From JAQBQB01 sp963757185 (GTDB taxonomy: Bacteria > Gemmatimonadota > Gemmatimonadetes > Gemmatimonadales > Gemmatimonadaceae): a stretch of 64,000 nucleotides of DNA. The stretch spans positions 1 to 64,000 of the forward strand of contig CAVWQI010000002.1 in assembly GCA_963757185.1 (NCBI GenBank), read 5' to 3'. The notes under the pieces are model-generated. The model saw nothing but the letters and a program-made list of their open reading frames with translations, was not told the DNA's origin and did not search any database. This document shows, in pieces, positions 62,751 to 64,000 of the stretch (the stretch's first letter is position 1; each line of letters starts with the position of its first letter). The position numbers and the translations under genes are program-made.

Positions 62751-64000
62751 TCAGAGACCGATGATCTGGTCGCGGCGCGTGCCGACGCTCACGTACGTGA
62801 TGCGCGTCTCGATCAGCTCTTGCAGGCGGTCGAGGTATGCGCGCGCCTGCGCCGGGAGGTCCGTGAGACGGCGGCACGCGCTCGTCGGGCTGAGCCATCC
62901 CTCGAGCCACTCGTACCGCGGCGTGATCTTGTCGAGCGCGGCCACGTCGCCGGGAAACTCGGTGTGCAAGTCGCCGTCGTACTCGTATCCGGTGCACACG
63001 GCGATTCTGTCGAGCGTGTCCAAGATGTCGAGCTTGGTCACGGCGACGTCGGTGAGCCCGTTGATGCGCGTGGCGTATCGCACGACGACAGCGTCGAACC
63101 ATCCGCAGCGGCGCGGGCGGCCGGTGGTCGCGCCGAATTCGCCGCCGAGAGTCCGGACGCGCTCCGACATCGCGACATCCATCTCCGTCGGCAGAGGTCC
63201 GGCGCCGACGCGCGTCGTGTAAGCCTTCACGACGCCGAGGACGGCGTCGATCGCGCGAGGCGAGATCCCCGCTCCCGTCGCCGCTCCTCCCGACGTCGTG
63301 CTGCTCGACGTCACGAACGGATACGTGCCGTGGTCGACGTCGAGGAGCGATCCCTGCGCGCCTTCGAGCAGAACCGCGGCGCCGTTCTTGATCGCGCGAT
63401 GCACGACGAGCCCCACGTCCTCGGCGAGCGAGAGGAGTCGTTCACTCACCGCGGACAGTACGTCGATCGTCGACTCGACGTCGGCGCGCTTCGAGCTGCC
63501 GAAGGCCGACAACTGTGCGTTCGCATGCGCCACTCCAGCTTCGACCAGCTCGCGCATCCGCGTGGGATGCCGGAGGTCGAGAACGCGGATGCCGCGACGG
63601 GCGACCTTGTCCTCATAAGCCGGCCCGATTCCGCGACCCGTCGTCCCGATCGCCTTGGAGTGCACGCTCTCGGCGTCCAGCAGCTTGTGATAGGGCTGGA
63701 CGAGATGCGCCCGGTCGCTCACGTAGAGCCGCCCCTCGACGTCGATTCCGTCGGCGACGAGCTGGTCGACCTCGGTGAACAGCTTCTCCGGGTCGAGCAC
63801 GACGCCATTGCCGATCGCGCAGCGCACACCCCGATGGAGGATTCCGCTCGGAATCTGGTGGAGCACGAACGACAGGTCGCCCAGATCGACCGTATGGCCG
63901 GCGTTCGCGCCACCTTGGTAGCGGACCACCCAATCGGCCCGCTCGGCGAGGACGTCGACCAGCTTTCCCTTCCCTTCGTCGCCCCACTGTGCGCCGACAA
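62751..64000 (-). CDS. purA: Adenylosuccinate synthase, N-terminus cut by window edge
   Basis: It converts IMP and aspartate to adenylosuccinate using GTP, the first committed step to AMP. About 416 residues are visible, open to base 64000. The P-loop region VGAQWGDEGKGKLVDVLAER, then WVVRYQGGANAGHTV, IGTTGRGIGPAYEDK, LLEGAQGSLLDVDHGTYPFV, TTGRPRRCGWFDAV and VTKLDILDTLDRIAVCTGYE are all intact. Only about a dozen N-terminal residues are missing. Confidence 0.95.
   Translation of the reverse strand, partial: VGAQWGDEGKGKLVDVLAERADWVVRYQGGANAGHTVDLGDLSFVLHQIPSGILHRGVRCAIGNGVVLDPEKLFTEVDQLVADGIDVEGRLYVSDRAHLVQPYHKLLDAESVHSKAIGTTGRGIGPAYEDKVARRGIRVLDLRHPTRMRELVEAGVAHANAQLSAFGSSKRADVESTIDVLSAVSERLLSLAEDVGLVVHRAIKNGAAVLLEGAQGSLLDVDHGTYPFVTSSSTTSGGAATGAGISPRAIDAVLGVVKAYTTRVGAGPLPTEMDVAMSERVRTLGGEFGATTGRPRRCGWFDAVVVRYATRINGLTDVAVTKLDILDTLDRIAVCTGYEYDGDLHTEFPGDVAALDKITPRYEWLEGWLSPTSACRRLTDLPAQARAYLDRLQELIETRITYVSVGTRRDQIIGL

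Overview
The window is GC-rich, densely coded bacterial chromosome. Gene content points to the phylum Gemmatimonadota, by inference from families rather than a marker gene. The supporting families are an ADOP-type permease, a Ser/Thr kinase fused to a PD40 propeller, a metallopeptidase–propeller–outer-membrane-barrel protein, a TonB receptor followed by a DUF4249-like lipoprotein, a DUF4139 protein, many exported proteins with short signal peptides, and frequent ATGA/GTGA gene overlaps. No rRNA, tRNA, CRISPR array, integrase or transposase was recognised.

Layout. 1–8.0 kb: tail of a frameshifted ADOP permease, a NIPSNAP protein with a divergent ArsR-type regulator, four exported hypotheticals, and an ECF sigma factor with a membrane YCII-like partner. 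8.1–14.1 kb: PD40 Ser/Thr kinase, a small exported protein and the class II ribonucleotide reductase NrdJ. 14.5–21 kb: gamma-carbonic anhydrase, BNR-repeat lipoprotein, DUF4139 protein and a sorbosone-dehydrogenase-like lipoprotein, separated by unusually repeat-rich gaps. 21–30 kb: peptidase–barrel protein, cell-wall amidase, PP2C phosphatase, and AnmK plus MurQ for muropeptide recycling. 30–35.8 kb: frameshifted lipoprotein and ABC exporter, histidine kinase, receiver protein, CcdA. 35.8–43.5 kb: phosphodiesterase reading into a TonB receptor, DUF4249-like lipoprotein, and a TIGR00300 (ornithine cyclodeaminase-like) pair. 43.6–50.7 kb: PriA, a multi-sensor histidine kinase, a GvpL/F protein and an M20 peptidase. 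50.9–57.8 kb: a compact eight-gene minus-strand operon. 58–64 kb: SDR, M3-like peptidase, GlyS, YpdA and PurA (cut by the window edge).

The most interesting coding locus is the operon at 57798→50938: GAF histidine kinase, a 93-aa unknown, a 107-aa protein that looks ubiquitin-like, a histone-deacetylase-family hydrolase, a GvpL/F protein, a zinc-ribbon Ser/Thr kinase, a dipeptide epimerase and an ankyrin-repeat protein. All junctions are 11 bp or less, and several overlap. No gvpA or ubiquitin-conjugating enzyme is visible nearby. A second GvpL/F gene also lies directly beside a histidine kinase (45.9–49.0 kb).

The most interesting non-coding signal is a set of long fold-back elements filling the intergenic gaps. 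Families A and B share the terminus GGCCATWACGAYT. Family C is present both with and without a nested double hairpin. D is one long palindrome. E comprises inverted arrays of an octamer close to GCCGTCCA. They occupy most of the gaps between convergent genes.

Caution: at least six genes (ADOP permease, a lipoprotein, an ABC exporter, the TonB receptor, priA, a histidine kinase) contain frameshifts. Most fit a single extra base in a short homopolymer, which looks more like residual sequencing or assembly error than gene decay. Reading frames and starts in this window should be treated accordingly.
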